Below, piece by piece: positions 1 through 8,811 of a stretch of 64,000 nucleotides of DNA. Both the position numbers and the translations under genes were made by a program. Positions within the stretch are counted from its first letter, which is position 1; each line of letters starts with the position of its first letter. The notes beneath the pieces were generated by a model. It saw only the letters and a list, made by a program, of their open reading frames with translations, made no database searches and was not told the origin of the DNA. This DNA is from Gloeobacterales cyanobacterium ES-bin-313 (lineage in GTDB: Bacteria; Cyanobacteriota; Cyanobacteriia; Gloeobacterales; Gloeobacteraceae): NCBI GenBank assembly GCA_014379585.1, contig JACMLN010000106.1, positions 1 to 64,000 of the forward strand, read 5' to 3'.

Positions 1-926
1 CCAGTGGCACTGATCAGGGATTGGGTCGAAACGGCAGCGAGGGAAATCGCATTCGTCACAACGACATCGCCAGGTTGGATACTCGAAGCCGTTCCAGCGA
101 GGCGCACCGTACCGTTACTGTTTACCACCAGTTGACTGTTGCTGCCGCCAGCCAAAAGTTCGGGCAACGAAAGAATCGGTAAGTTCCAGCTGGTTGGCAG
201 ATTGCCGCCACTGACTGGGACTTCGATGCTCAACACGTTTCCTGGTTGGCCAAGGCGCACATAGCGTTCACCAGGCACAGCAGCGACATTGACTTGGCCA
301 CCACTGAGTACGCCAGTACTAATGACCGTGCCACCGATCAAAGACAATTGCTGGCCTGGCCCAACACTTAACGCGCCCCCATTGATAATGGCTCCAGGTT
401 GACCCATGGAAAGAGCCAGACTGGTTGGGCTGCCATTTAAGGCTGCGTAATTGTTCGTCCCACTGGCGTTAAACCACTGCGAACCGAAGCCAACAGCGTT
501 GGCTGTCGTTGCTGTAAACGAGGCTGGGACATTTAAAGTGGCGTTTGGCCCAAAAATAATCCCAGCGGGATTCAAAAGGTAGAGATTGGCATTGCTACCT
601 GTAACTTTGATCAGACCATCAATGGCAGAAAAATTTCCGCCAGTGACGCGGCTGAGAATATTTTGAATGGTTGCATTGCTTTGAAAGTTGGCAATTTGCC
701 CAGCATTGAGGCCAAAATTCGAAAAGCTCTGGAAGAGATTCGCCCCACTGCTAGAGGTTGTACCACCAGTGATATTGAAAGTGTTGCCACTTTGGTTCAC
801 CAGGGTTCCTGTGCCGTCGCTCGCCGCTGTGATCGGCAGATTTTGAGCAAAAACCATCGTCTGAAGGCTGAGAGTTGCAGCCAAAGCCAAGATCACAGAC
901 AACGAAGAACGAGCACTCACTTTCAC
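1..926 (-). CDS. Two-partner-secretion filamentous-haemagglutinin-type exoprotein, N-terminal part (runs off window)
   Basis: Reading the minus strand from a GTG at 926 gives an open frame of 308 codons that is still open at base 1, so the C-terminus lies outside the window. The first ~28 residues are a signal peptide (basic start, hydrophobic core, ending VFAQ). Residues ~30-165 fit the TPS secretion domain (haemagglutination-activity N-terminal domain): asparagine- and glycine-rich beta-strand repeats and the hallmark NPAGIIFG at ~119-126. Such proteins cross the outer membrane through a TpsB/ShlB-type pore and act at the cell surface or in the medium. GGAG precedes the GTG by only 3 nt; a second in-frame GTG at 920 has better spacing. 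The neighbour transcribed the other way is an HMW1C-like glycosyltransferase, which suggests that this exoprotein may be glycosylated. Domain family is clear; the passenger function cannot be seen. Confidence 0.85.
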   Translation of the reverse strand, partial: MKVSARSSLSVILALAATLSLQTMVFAQNLPITAASDGTGTLVNQSGNTFNITGGTTSSSGANLFQSFSNFGLNAGQIANFQSNATIQNILSRVTGGNFSAIDGLIKVTGSNANLYLLNPAGIIFGPNATLNVPASFTATTANAVGFGSQWFNASGTNNYAALNGSPTSLALSMGQPGAIINGGALSVGPGQQLSLIGGTVISTGVLSGGQVNVAAVPGERYVRLGQPGNVLSIEVPVSGGNLPTSWNLPILSLPELLAGGSNSQLVVNSNGTVRLAGTASSIQPGDVVVTNAISLAAVSTQSLISAT

Positions 927-1100
927 AAGCTCCAAAAAGTATTTTGGGTAAAACTCTCAGCATTCACAGGAAATAGAAATTGGTCATTGCGCAGGTTTGA
1001 ATGCTTTTGAGCAGCAAACAAACCCCACCTAGAATACTTACAGATCTGCTCTCGCAATTATGCAGGCTGGAAATTATCGTCCTGCATGATCTACAGTAAG

Positions 1101-1112
1101 TCAAGTACTTGA
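1101..1112. promoter_or_regulatory. 12-bp perfect palindrome in divergent intergenic region
   Basis: The 288-bp gap between the exoprotein (start 926) and the glycosyltransferase (start 1215) is AT-rich and holds the perfect palindrome TCAAGTACTTGA and, at ~1061-1086, a looser inverted repeat with TGCAGG/CCTGCA arms. Both are plausible operator or promoter architecture for the divergent pair. No consensus promoter was assigned with confidence. Confidence 0.3.
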
Positions 1113-1214
1113 GGGAACACAAACTTAATAATCAAAAGTATTACAATCCCATGTCATCTTTAGCGTCATGGATGTAATAAATAGTAACGACTACGCACTT
1201 TGTGGAAGCCTACG

Positions 1215-2990
1215 ATGAATACCCCCTCAAATCTTGAAGTCAACCCAAGGCAATTGCTCGATCTCTACCTAAAGGCAGAGTACGAGAAGCTCTCCGAAAA
1301 ATTTATTCATATCTTGCAATACTTCGAATCTAGGCCATTTGTTGTCCTAACCAACGAGGAGAAGTATTTTATTGATCTCTTTATGAAAAATTTTCTTTAT
1401 CTATTCACCCAACCTGATTACACCTTAGCAGATTCCCACCTGACACAATTTATTCGATTGAATACGACGATCTCAAACTTAGCAAAAATTTCAAGTTTTG
1501 GAACCACCGATCCCTATATCTCACTTTTAAAGCAACAGCCTTTTAACTTTGTTAAAATACTCACCCTATACTCTGCTCGTAACACAGTTGATATTGAGTA
1601 CAACGACTTATTCTCAGCGAATCCTACGCTTGCTTGCTTGTGGTATTCTTGCTTTCTTGAGCTGTATCGTTCTGGATTAGGAGATGCCCAAAGTTTTCAT
1701 CGCCTTAAAGTTCACCTTTCCTACAGCCACGAGAAACTCACCGATTTTTATAATATTAGTGACCTCTATTTTGGTTCCACCTACATCGATCCCTGCTTAG
1801 ATCGAGAAATCAAGCAAAAGATCAATCGTTCAATCCAAATCAGTTTTTCGGGCGTTTCCAGCCAAATTCGGAATCAGCCAAACCCGAAAAAGATCGCCAT
1901 TATTTCATCGCTTTGGTTCACCCAGCATTCCGTCTATCGAACCCTTTCGCGCTACGTAGAATCCTTAGAGCAAGATTATGAGCTGACTCTAGTTCACCTT
2001 GGAGTACCGAGAGACAATATCGACATCGGCCCGTTCAAGCGAGCGAAGTACGTTGCCTTCGAGTCGGGTGCCCTGAATATTTCGAGTATCCAGAACAACG
2101 ACTTTTCGGTGATCTACTACCCAGATATTGGCATGATGCCAGAAAGTATTTTCCTCGCCAACCTGCGCATTGCCCCGATCCAGATCTGTGGAACAGGGCA
2201 CCCAGTCAGTACCCACGGTTCAGAAATTGACTATTTCATGAGTGGAGCAGATGTTGAGGTCGCGGTCGGGGCAGAAGCACATTACTCTGAACGACTGGTT
2301 CTCTTGCCAGGATTTGGGGCTATTCACAATCCGCCTGACTATCAACGCCAAGGAATCACAAAAGAGCGACCAGAACTGATCATCAATTGTTCTTGGTTCT
2401 CTCAAAAAGTGAACTATGCCATGCTCTGCATACTGAGTGATATTCTTCAGTCTGGCCGTAAACCCCTGCTTTTTCGATTCTTTTCTGGCAGTTCATTAAT
2501 GCTCAAAAATGACTACCTTGCTTTTGCGTCCGATCTAAAAGCGATGCTCGGCGAGAAGCACTTCGAACTGATCCCCGCAAAACCCTACATCGAATACATG
2601 ACGATTATGGAAGAAGGCGACTTTTGTCTAGAAGCCTATCCTTTCGGCGGATCCAATACTGTGGCGGACAGCCTCTATTTGGGCAAGCCCACGATTGCCT
2701 TCGAGGGTCAGAAATGGTTCAATCGCATCGGTTCACAGATGTTGCGCTCCGCAGGGTTCCCAGAGTTAATCGCAACCAATACCCAAACATATATCGAGCT
2801 AGCCCTTAAACTCATTCACGACGATAGCTATCGCAGCGGTCTTCAACATCGTTTAGACAGCACTGATCTCAACAATACGATCTTCAGTGACAAAGCCGCA
2901 CCAGCCTTTAAGCGCGCCATCGACCTCTTAATTCGCGATCATGAGCAACTAAAGCAAGACCTTGTTCGAAGACCCATCCAAATCTTCTAG
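1215..2990 (+). CDS. HMW1C-like GT41 protein glycosyltransferase
   Basis: A 591-residue protein from ATG 1215; an upstream in-frame TTG at 1200 is less likely. The C-terminal two thirds match the GT41 fold of Haemophilus/Actinobacillus HMW1C N-glycosyltransferase: QHSVYRT (~237) corresponds to its HSxYRT segment, PDIGMMPESIF and APIQ (~303-323) are followed by GHPVSTH (~328), then GAEAHYSERLVLLP, QKVNY (~397) at the position of the nucleotide-sugar-binding lysine, and YPFGGSN (~475) in place of HMW1C PFGNTN. It also ends like HMW1C (LNNTIF followed by a helical tail). No TPR repeats are obvious in the all-helical N-terminus, unlike the GT41 enzyme at 59955-62036. The expected role is cytoplasmic transfer of hexose from a nucleotide sugar to Asn of an exoprotein. 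The divergent neighbour is an HMW1A-type exoprotein. Family assignment is from motif recall; substrate is inferred. Confidence 0.8.
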   Translation: MNTPSNLEVNPRQLLDLYLKAEYEKLSEKFIHILQYFESRPFVVLTNEEKYFIDLFMKNFLYLFTQPDYTLADSHLTQFIRLNTTISNLAKISSFGTTDPYISLLKQQPFNFVKILTLYSARNTVDIEYNDLFSANPTLACLWYSCFLELYRSGLGDAQSFHRLKVHLSYSHEKLTDFYNISDLYFGSTYIDPCLDREIKQKINRSIQISFSGVSSQIRNQPNPKKIAIISSLWFTQHSVYRTLSRYVESLEQDYELTLVHLGVPRDNIDIGPFKRAKYVAFESGALNISSIQNNDFSVIYYPDIGMMPESIFLANLRIAPIQICGTGHPVSTHGSEIDYFMSGADVEVAVGAEAHYSERLVLLPGFGAIHNPPDYQRQGITKERPELIINCSWFSQKVNYAMLCILSDILQSGRKPLLFRFFSGSSLMLKNDYLAFASDLKAMLGEKHFELIPAKPYIEYMTIMEEGDFCLEAYPFGGSNTVADSLYLGKPTIAFEGQKWFNRIGSQMLRSAGFPELIATNTQTYIELALKLIHDDSYRSGLQHRLDSTDLNNTIFSDKAAPAFKRAIDLLIRDHEQLKQDLVRRPIQIF

Positions 2991-3040
2991 TACCGATTCG
3001 CCATCGAAATTAAGTGCCTAAGGCATCCAAACCCTATGCG

Positions 3041-3093
3041 CCTCCCATCGCTCTCCCATCGCTCTCCCATCACTCTCCCATCGCTCTCCCAAT
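3041..3093. repeat. 11-bp tandem repeat, about 4-5 units
   Basis: The unit CTCTCCCATCG recurs about four times in tandem with one A/G difference, then grades into the CTCTCCCAATCC start of the adjoining dispersed repeat. The second copy of that dispersed repeat (34995) has only one such unit, so the tandem array is a local expansion. Confidence 0.8.
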
Positions 3094-3368
3094 CCCCCTC
3101 CAATTCCGCATCACCACGCGGTAGCGCCATGAGCCTGGGACGCGCAGCGTCATACCTACCGTGCCACCAGTCCACAGACTGTGGTGGTTGCGCACCCACC
3201 CGCAACGTGAGAAAAAATCTGCGCAACCCAACAACACCAAGTATCAAGCCGCTAAAGTTGCCAAGGGGGTGTGGGGGACAGGCTTCTGTCCCCCACGGGG
3301 CGGGGGTTTTAGGGGGCGGGGCTTGCCCCTGCCCCCTAATGCAGTTCGCCATATCTCTCCCACTCACC
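3084..3368. repeat. Dispersed hairpin repeat, copy 1 (long form)
   Basis: This fills most of the 440-bp gap between 2990 and 3431, which holds no convincing gene. It shares its left end (CTCTCCCAATCCCC), centre and right end with the sequence at 34995-35190, but carries about 100 extra bases (~3130-3238) including the palindrome CCACAGACTGTGG. Two strong hairpins are seen: an 11-bp perfect stem with a GCTT loop at 3271-3296, and a G/C stem with one bulge at 3311-3337. It lies just downstream of a gene end on each side and may serve as a bidirectional terminator or be a non-autonomous mobile repeat; no transposase or clear target-site duplication was seen. Confidence 0.85.
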
Positions 3369-3430
3369 AAAATAGAAATAATGCGTAGTTTGTTCGGTAT
3401 CCGCATTCTTTTCTGCACATCAAAGCAAAA

Positions 3431-4579
3431 CTATGGCTTTGGCGCAACGGGGCATTGAACAGTAGATTCAGTGCTTGGCGCAACGCAGGTCAGCGGCTTA
3501 TCCGCAACTTGAACGAGTCCCACAGCTTTGAGTAAAGAAGACCAGTCGCTTGTGAGAGTCGTGTCATTATTCGATTGGCGGCGCAGCGCTGCCAAGTAGC
3601 GCAACGCATCGAACCAAAGACCCGCTTCGGCGTAGATCGCTGGATACTCCGTAGGCTCGGCTTTTTCCAACTTGGTCGCTAGAGCCGGATCAGGGGCAAT
3701 ACGCCGAATCCAACCACTGACTTCTTCATCTTGGGAGCGATCTTCTAGGTTGCAGATAATCGATAAAGACCAGCGATAATCCCGACCTACTTCGAGGCTT
3801 GGCCGATCTGCAGGAACCGTGAGATTGGAGATCCCTGAAAGTCCTTTAGAACTAAAGCGCGTGTTGTAAAGGGGTGGATCGATATCCAGCCCCTTGCCGT
3901 CCGTTGCAGAGAGCACAAATTCGATCTCCGCAGGCTCAGGAGTTTCAACGTTGGGCATAAACCAGAAAAACGTCGGCTGCTCCGCAACAACGAGGCCGAG
4001 GTTCGTATCAGGCAGGAGGGCAGCCAGACTTTTACGAGGAGTTGAGCAGCCAGGGCCACGTTTTGCCGCTCCTTGGCGATTGCCAACCAACTGCTGAGTG
4101 GGTAGTTTAAGGGACAAGAATGCTGGCCGATAATTACTGGGTGCCTGAATTTTGGGAATAAAAGGCTTCGGTATTGTAGCAACTGGCTTTTGTCTAGTAG
4201 TAATCGGTTTGACGACTGTCCCTACTGGCTTTTTAACAACAGCAACGGTTTTCTGCCTTTGTTTTTTGCGGCCTGTTTTTACAGGCTTCGTAACTGACTG
4301 AGGATCAACGGATTGAATCGGTTTCTTCGTGATTGGCTGAGAATCAACTACACCGCCAGGGACAGTTAATCTTTGCCCTACCTGGATCAAGTCAGGATCC
4401 GCGATCTGAGGATTCGCTGTAATTAGCTTTGAAAGGGAGACACTATTTTTGCGGGCAATTCCCGAAAGTGTATCTCCAAGTTTCACTCGGTAAGTGGCCT
4501 CTGCGTTGACTGGGAGGATTGTGATACCCAGAACCAAAGGGATCAAGAGGGCGCATCGGCAAGCGGTAGGTACATGCAT
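3431..4579 (-). CDS. Secreted LysM + DUF928 protein
   Basis: The protein starts with a signal peptide (hydrophobic stretch around residues 10-25), then a LysM domain (YRVKLGDTLSGIARKNSVS through VGQRLTVP, ~30-75), which binds peptidoglycan or chitin-type glycans. A basic Lys/Thr/Pro-rich linker (~80-150) follows, then a DUF928 domain (~180-375), a beta-rich cyanobacterial family of unknown function often coded beside CHASE2 proteins. ATG 4579 is preferred; an alternative TTG lies at 4591. It begins 30 bp after the CHASE2 kinase stop, so the two are very likely co-transcribed. An envelope role is inferred. Confidence 0.85.
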   Translation of the reverse strand: MHVPTACRCALLIPLVLGITILPVNAEATYRVKLGDTLSGIARKNSVSLSKLITANPQIADPDLIQVGQRLTVPGGVVDSQPITKKPIQSVDPQSVTKPVKTGRKKQRQKTVAVVKKPVGTVVKPITTRQKPVATIPKPFIPKIQAPSNYRPAFLSLKLPTQQLVGNRQGAAKRGPGCSTPRKSLAALLPDTNLGLVVAEQPTFFWFMPNVETPEPAEIEFVLSATDGKGLDIDPPLYNTRFSSKGLSGISNLTVPADRPSLEVGRDYRWSLSIICNLEDRSQDEEVSGWIRRIAPDPALATKLEKAEPTEYPAIYAEAGLWFDALRYLAALRRQSNNDTTLTSDWSSLLKAVGLVQVADKPLTCVAPSTESTVQCPVAPKP

Positions 4580-4608
4580 GGTTTCCAACAATCGAGTCGA
4601 AAGGACAA

Positions 4609-6864
4609 CTAGGGACTAAGGGCGATCGCATTCAAGGAGGCAAGGAGTTCATCGATGCTATTGAACCTTTGATCGGGGCTTTTGGCGATGCAGCGCATGA
4701 TGATTGCTTCCACTTCAAGAGAAAGGTTTTCACACCCTGCCTGAGCACTGATGGGCTTTGCTTCGCGCAGAACGTGGCCTTCATACCAGAGAGCGGGGGC
4801 TGAGTAGGCTTCTTCTTGATCGATACCAAATGGATTATTGCCGCTCAACATTTCATAAAAGATGATCCCCAAACTGTAAATATCGGCGCGGTGATCTAAG
4901 TTGCGTTGCCCGCGCCACTGTTCAGGGGCAGCGTAGCGAGAAGTGCCAACAAAGCCACCCATGGTTAAATCTGTGCGATCCTCTCCGTCTTCTTCCGTTT
5001 GCGAAACAGTTTTGGCAATGCCAAAGTCGAGAATTTTCACCAGTTCCCCAATTCCAATTGGGACAAGATAGATATTGTCAGGTTTAAGGTCTCGGTGTAC
5101 AACTTTAACCAGTTCTTTATTACCACTACTGCTGACCATAGTGATCCCTTGATGAGCAAGGCTTAGACCTTCGCAGACCTGTTTCATTATCCCAATGGAG
5201 CGGTTTAGCGAGAGGCACTTTTCCTTTTTGAGTACTTGGCCAAGACTTTTACCCTGGAGCAATTCCATCACGTAGAAGGGAAAGCCTTCTACAGTCGTGC
5301 CATAGTCGTTGACTTGAACAATATTGTTGCTGCGCAGAGCCGCTGAAACTTTTACTTCCTTTTCGAAGCGCTTTTGCAGACCGAGGCTTTCGGCATTGAC
5401 ATTAGCGCGCAGAATTTTTAAGGCAACATCGCGCCCGATCGTCCGATCCAGGGCAATGTAGACCTCACCCATTCCCCCTTCTCCAAGACGACTGTTGATT
5501 AAATAGCGATCCCCTAGGCCCACGGTTCGCCCAAGCCAGTTCACCCTCGCGAAGGGATTGGCGGTGACTCCATCGACGACGGTTCCTGAACGACTGTTGG
5601 GGCCAAAAGCTTCATTGCGTGTGGGGTTTTCGTTCGTGATGACCGGGACAGGCACTTCGATGATCACTGGTGCCGGATTGCCCCGTAGGGTTCTGACTGC
5701 CACTGCACTAAGCAGTACCCCTGCAATGGTCGGAACGAGGGGCACCCAGCCTTCTTTCGTAAACAGCAAGTAACAAAAACCAATAATCAGCACAATGGCA
5801 ATTGCTGCGCTCAGTGCTGAAGCCAGAGGTGATTTTGTCCACCAAACGAGCGCACCGACGGCAACACTCCAGAGGACAATCCAGCCCCACTCCATCGGCT
5901 CGCCCCAGTACCAGATCATCGCGCGGTTATTGAGACCAGCGCTCAAAAATTGGCTAATGGCGTGGGCATGAAAGATCACACCAGCAACTTGGGTCGGACT
6001 ATAGGGTGCATTGAACACATCGTTGACGCTGTCCGCTGTGTAGCCGACGAGTACGATTTTATCTTTGATCCATTCGGGATTGACTTTGCCCGCGAGGATC
6101 TCGGCAGCAGAGACTTCCCTGGCTGGGGCAGGCAGCCGAAAGTTGATCAACATGCGATAACTTTGATCAAATAATTTTTGGTTTTGATAGGCCCCAGCAT
6201 TGCTGTCTAATTGCTTCAGCGTGACTTTACCCAATTGCATATCGCCACTTGCAGTTCGCTGTGGAGAGACTTTTTCGCGATCAAGATAACTTAAAGCGAG
6301 CAAGAAAGAAAACGAATAGATCGTCTTTTCGTCTTTACCGTCCTTCAAAGTAGTATACAAATAACTTTGACGAATCACCCGGTCATCATCGAGGGGCATA
6401 TCACTGTAACCAACCCGACCTTCGTCTACACTCATGCCGGGAGGTGGGGGCGTCTCGTAGCCACCACTGGCATTGATCTTGGCAATGCCAACGATCCGAC
6501 CATCGTTCTTCAACAATGCCGCTAATTCTCCCTCTGGCTTATCCCGGTAAATATCAATGCCAATGGATTGTGGCTGGTGGGAACCAATTTTGGTCAGAAG
6601 CTTGGCAAGCAGAGGGTCGGGCAACGGATATTTGTAGTTCCGAATATCCTCCTCGGTGATCTTGACCACTAAGATCCGCTCATCGAGGGGTTCAGCCGGA
6701 CGAGATTTCAAAAGCGCATCGTAGGCAGTCAACTCAAGCGGTTGAAAAAGCCCTAAAAAGCGCAGAACGAGGATCAAGGCAGCAGCGGCCAAGCTTGCTA
6801 GCAGAGCCAATGGCAGGCTATTCAGGTTCAGGGCTGAGGATTTCGTTGAAGATTGAGCAGTCAT
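4609..6864 (-). CDS. CHASE2-domain serine/threonine protein kinase
   Basis: A membrane sensor kinase. An N-terminal transmembrane helix leads into an extracytoplasmic CHASE2 sensor (~35-320: AYDALLKSRP, GIDIYRD), followed by about three transmembrane helices (~325-400) and a cytoplasmic Hanks-type kinase (~470-745). Kinase motifs are complete: glycine loop GEGGMGEV, ALKIL lysine, HRDLKPDN, DFG, and GTSRYAAPEQ for the activation segment/APE, so it should be active. ATG 6864 fits the usual short cytoplasmic start; 6912 would add 16 residues. Neither start has a clear Shine-Dalgarno sequence. The LysM/DUF928 gene follows in the same operon. A PP2C phosphatase that could oppose it lies at 31057-32772. 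Confidence 0.92.
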   Translation of the reverse strand: MTAQSSTKSSALNLNSLPLALLASLAAAALILVLRFLGLFQPLELTAYDALLKSRPAEPLDERILVVKITEEDIRNYKYPLPDPLLAKLLTKIGSHQPQSIGIDIYRDKPEGELAALLKNDGRIVGIAKINASGGYETPPPPGMSVDEGRVGYSDMPLDDDRVIRQSYLYTTLKDGKDEKTIYSFSFLLALSYLDREKVSPQRTASGDMQLGKVTLKQLDSNAGAYQNQKLFDQSYRMLINFRLPAPAREVSAAEILAGKVNPEWIKDKIVLVGYTADSVNDVFNAPYSPTQVAGVIFHAHAISQFLSAGLNNRAMIWYWGEPMEWGWIVLWSVAVGALVWWTKSPLASALSAAIAIVLIIGFCYLLFTKEGWVPLVPTIAGVLLSAVAVRTLRGNPAPVIIEVPVPVITNENPTRNEAFGPNSRSGTVVDGVTANPFARVNWLGRTVGLGDRYLINSRLGEGGMGEVYIALDRTIGRDVALKILRANVNAESLGLQKRFEKEVKVSAALRSNNIVQVNDYGTTVEGFPFYVMELLQGKSLGQVLKKEKCLSLNRSIGIMKQVCEGLSLAHQGITMVSSSGNKELVKVVHRDLKPDNIYLVPIGIGELVKILDFGIAKTVSQTEEDGEDRTDLTMGGFVGTSRYAAPEQWRGQRNLDHRADIYSLGIIFYEMLSGNNPFGIDQEEAYSAPALWYEGHVLREAKPISAQAGCENLSLEVEAIIMRCIAKSPDQRFNSIDELLASLNAIALSP

Positions 6865-6996
6865 GTAGGAAAGGATTTTGGTGCAAGGAGCCTGCCGAGT
6901 AAGCAGTGACATTGCTAGACTACGTCGGCATCAGGATCCTGCCATGGAATCTACACAAAAATCTGTCCTTGGATTGCCTCTCGACACGCCTCCCTG

Positions 6997-7371
6997 TTAG
7001 CGTCCATTCAGTTTCTCAACCACAGGCTTCGCCCATTTGAGGGCTGTTTCATAGTCGATCATCCCCCAGTACAGTGACGAGGAGACACTGCGGGCATAGC
7101 TTTCCGGGCTGAGTTTCAAACCTTGACGGGCGAGTTCCCACATCTCCCGCTCGTAGCCTCTGCGCTCGATCCGCCACCGAAAATTCAAATCGAAAACATA
7201 TAAGACATAAAAAGGTAGATGACCAACAGCGCGCTGTTGACGGTGATGCACTTGCTCATGGGCAAGGACAGAGCGCTTGAGGTCTTCTCGCCAATGGGCA
7301 AAATTTTGGGGCACAAAAACGAAAGGATCTAGCGCCAAACAAAAATGAAGCGGCCAGGGTACGAGTTGCAT
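6997..7371 (-). CDS. Small HExxH-motif protein, putative metallopeptidase-like
   Basis: A 124-residue protein with LAHEQVHHRQQ at ~37-47, which contains the zinc-binding HExxH motif followed by further histidine and glutamines, as in many small phage and bacterial proteins of the HExVHxxQQ type. An aromatic, partly hydrophobic stretch (~50-65) and a helical C-terminus with conserved-looking YE and W residues follow. It starts 2 bp after the DUF3288 gene and is the last gene of the glgC-akr-DUF3288 run. Peptidase activity is only inferred from the motif. Confidence 0.7.
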   Translation of the reverse strand: MQLVPWPLHFCLALDPFVFVPQNFAHWREDLKRSVLAHEQVHHRQQRAVGHLPFYVLYVFDLNFRWRIERRGYEREMWELARQGLKLSPESYARSVSSSLYWGMIDYETALKWAKPVVEKLNGR

Positions 7372-7373
7372 GA

Positions 7374-7646
7374 CTAGAGCCAGTCCTCTTGGGTGGAACT
7401 CCCAGGGCGATAGACAGGGCGCTGATGATGAATTTCGCGGGTACGTTCAAAAAGAAGCTCTTTCGTCAGCTTCCAGTTGCGCAGGACGATGGCCAGATCG
7501 CGTTTAATATCGTCAGCACCCGGAAATCCCTCGTAGCGAATTAGCAGGCGTGCCAATTCGCACAGATGGTAGTCATCTGGCTCTGATTGAAGCAATTCGC
7601 TGAGCGCCGGACGATCTTTGCCGTACTGGGGGTGGGTCTGTTGCAT
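7374..7646 (-). CDS. DUF3288 family protein
   Basis: A 90-residue cytosolic protein matching the cyanobacterial DUF3288 family: HPQYGKDRP start, DYHLCELARLLIRYEGFPGA core, LRNWKLTKELLFERTREIH end. Its function is unknown. It lies between the aldo/keto reductase (3-bp gap) and the HExxH gene (2-bp gap), so translational coupling is likely. Confidence 0.88.
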   Translation of the reverse strand: MQQTHPQYGKDRPALSELLQSEPDDYHLCELARLLIRYEGFPGADDIKRDLAIVLRNWKLTKELLFERTREIHHQRPVYRPGSSTQEDWL

Positions 7647-7649
7647 GAT

Positions 7650-8768
7650 TTAACTCCAAAGCCGTTTGCGATTGCCTTGAAACATGAGCTTATGGCTCTC
7701 CTCAAGCAGTGTTGGAATCTTTAGTTCGACTGGACAGCGTGGCAAGCAGTCTCCGCAATCGGTACAGGCATTGGCTGTGGTGCCGGGATACCAATGGCCT
7801 GCGTTACCAAACATCCCGTAGCGGTACTGGGCAAATTCTTGCATGTCGAAACCGAGAGCCAAGTTGCGCAGCCGCAGGACTTCTGGAATATTGATATTTT
7901 CAGGGCAAGGCAAACACTGCATACACTGCTCGCAGAGGCTTGGAACCGTTCGATACTGATTGTCCAACCGCGCAAAGATCGCTTTTTCAAGCTCAGTCAA
8001 TGGGGCATCGTTGTCGGCCACAGCGATATGGGGCGCGAATTCTTTTGGATTCGACGCTCCAAGACTCAAAGTATGGATACGGGGATCCGAGAGCAAGAAG
8101 CGGTGATTGATCGCCATTGGCGAGTAGGGGGCGCAGAGTTGTTCAAGTTTTGGCGTCGGGTTAAACAGTTGGCCGCCTTTGTCTGTGGGAGAAATGATAA
8201 ATACACCCATATCTTTTTGGTGGGCGAGTTCAACGGCGGGAGCGTTGTTTTGGTTGAAGTAGTAGTAGTGGAGATTGATCGATTCAAAAAGATCGGTGTT
8301 GATCGTCTCCAAAAGCAAGGGCAGTCTGCCGTGGGTCGAAAAGCCAACATGACCAATGATGCCCTCGTCCATCGCTTCTTGCACTGCCTTCATGCAACCA
8401 TTTTTGCGGGTACAGAGGGCGAGGTGCTCAGGCAAATTGATGCCGTGGACATCAAAATTGTCAATACGACTAATCCGCATCCGCTTGAGGGATTCGTCGA
8501 TCTGGCGGCGCATCGTGTCTCGATCCGCCGTCGGGGTGATCTTGGTGGTGATGAACAGTTTGTCTCGTGGCAGACCTGCCCGAAACGCTTCCCCCAAGAA
8601 CTTTTCGCTGTCGCCGTAGCCCCGCGCCGTTTCAATATGATTGATCCCGAGGCGCACCGCTTCAAAAGCTGTACGAATCGCTGTCTCTTTAGAATCGAGA
8701 AAGCGCATCCCCCCTAAGGTAAATACAGAGAGATGCATTTCCGTGCGACCAAATCGACGGTACTTCAC
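7650..8768 (-). CDS. Aldo/keto reductase with C-terminal 4Fe-4S domain
   Basis: A 372-residue protein. Residues 1-~270 form the aldo/keto reductase barrel (GMRFLDS, HIETARGYGDSE with the catalytic Tyr, FDVHGIN). Residues ~280-350 hold two cysteine clusters, CEQCMQCLPCP and CTDCGDCLPRCP, of ferredoxin type, so this belongs to the iron-sulfur AKR subgroup that exchanges electrons with another partner. The start is GTG. It lies 43 bp downstream of the glgC stop and heads a tightly packed three-gene run. The substrate is unknown. Confidence 0.9.
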   Translation of the reverse strand: MKYRRFGRTEMHLSVFTLGGMRFLDSKETAIRTAFEAVRLGINHIETARGYGDSEKFLGEAFRAGLPRDKLFITTKITPTADRDTMRRQIDESLKRMRISRIDNFDVHGINLPEHLALCTRKNGCMKAVQEAMDEGIIGHVGFSTHGRLPLLLETINTDLFESINLHYYYFNQNNAPAVELAHQKDMGVFIISPTDKGGQLFNPTPKLEQLCAPYSPMAINHRFLLSDPRIHTLSLGASNPKEFAPHIAVADNDAPLTELEKAIFARLDNQYRTVPSLCEQCMQCLPCPENINIPEVLRLRNLALGFDMQEFAQYRYGMFGNAGHWYPGTTANACTDCGDCLPRCPVELKIPTLLEESHKLMFQGNRKRLWS

Positions 8769-8811
8769 AGGTGAACCCTTTAGACAGCTTCACCATTGTA
8801 CGCAAGGTGCG

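Noticed and set aside
663-1010. 115-codon plus-strand frame
   Set aside because: It lies antisense to the exoprotein signal peptide and TPS domain, which have strong family motifs.
3041-3093. CRISPR array
   Set aside because: Units are 11 bp without unique spacers; plain tandem repeat, no cas genes.
2987-3458. Overlapping frames on both strands through the hairpin repeat
   Set aside because: They read repeat DNA; composition is Pro/Gly low-complexity and the frame is not kept in the second repeat copy.
7794-8717. 307-codon plus-strand frame
   Set aside because: Exact antisense of the aldo/keto reductase, which has full catalytic and Fe-S motifs.
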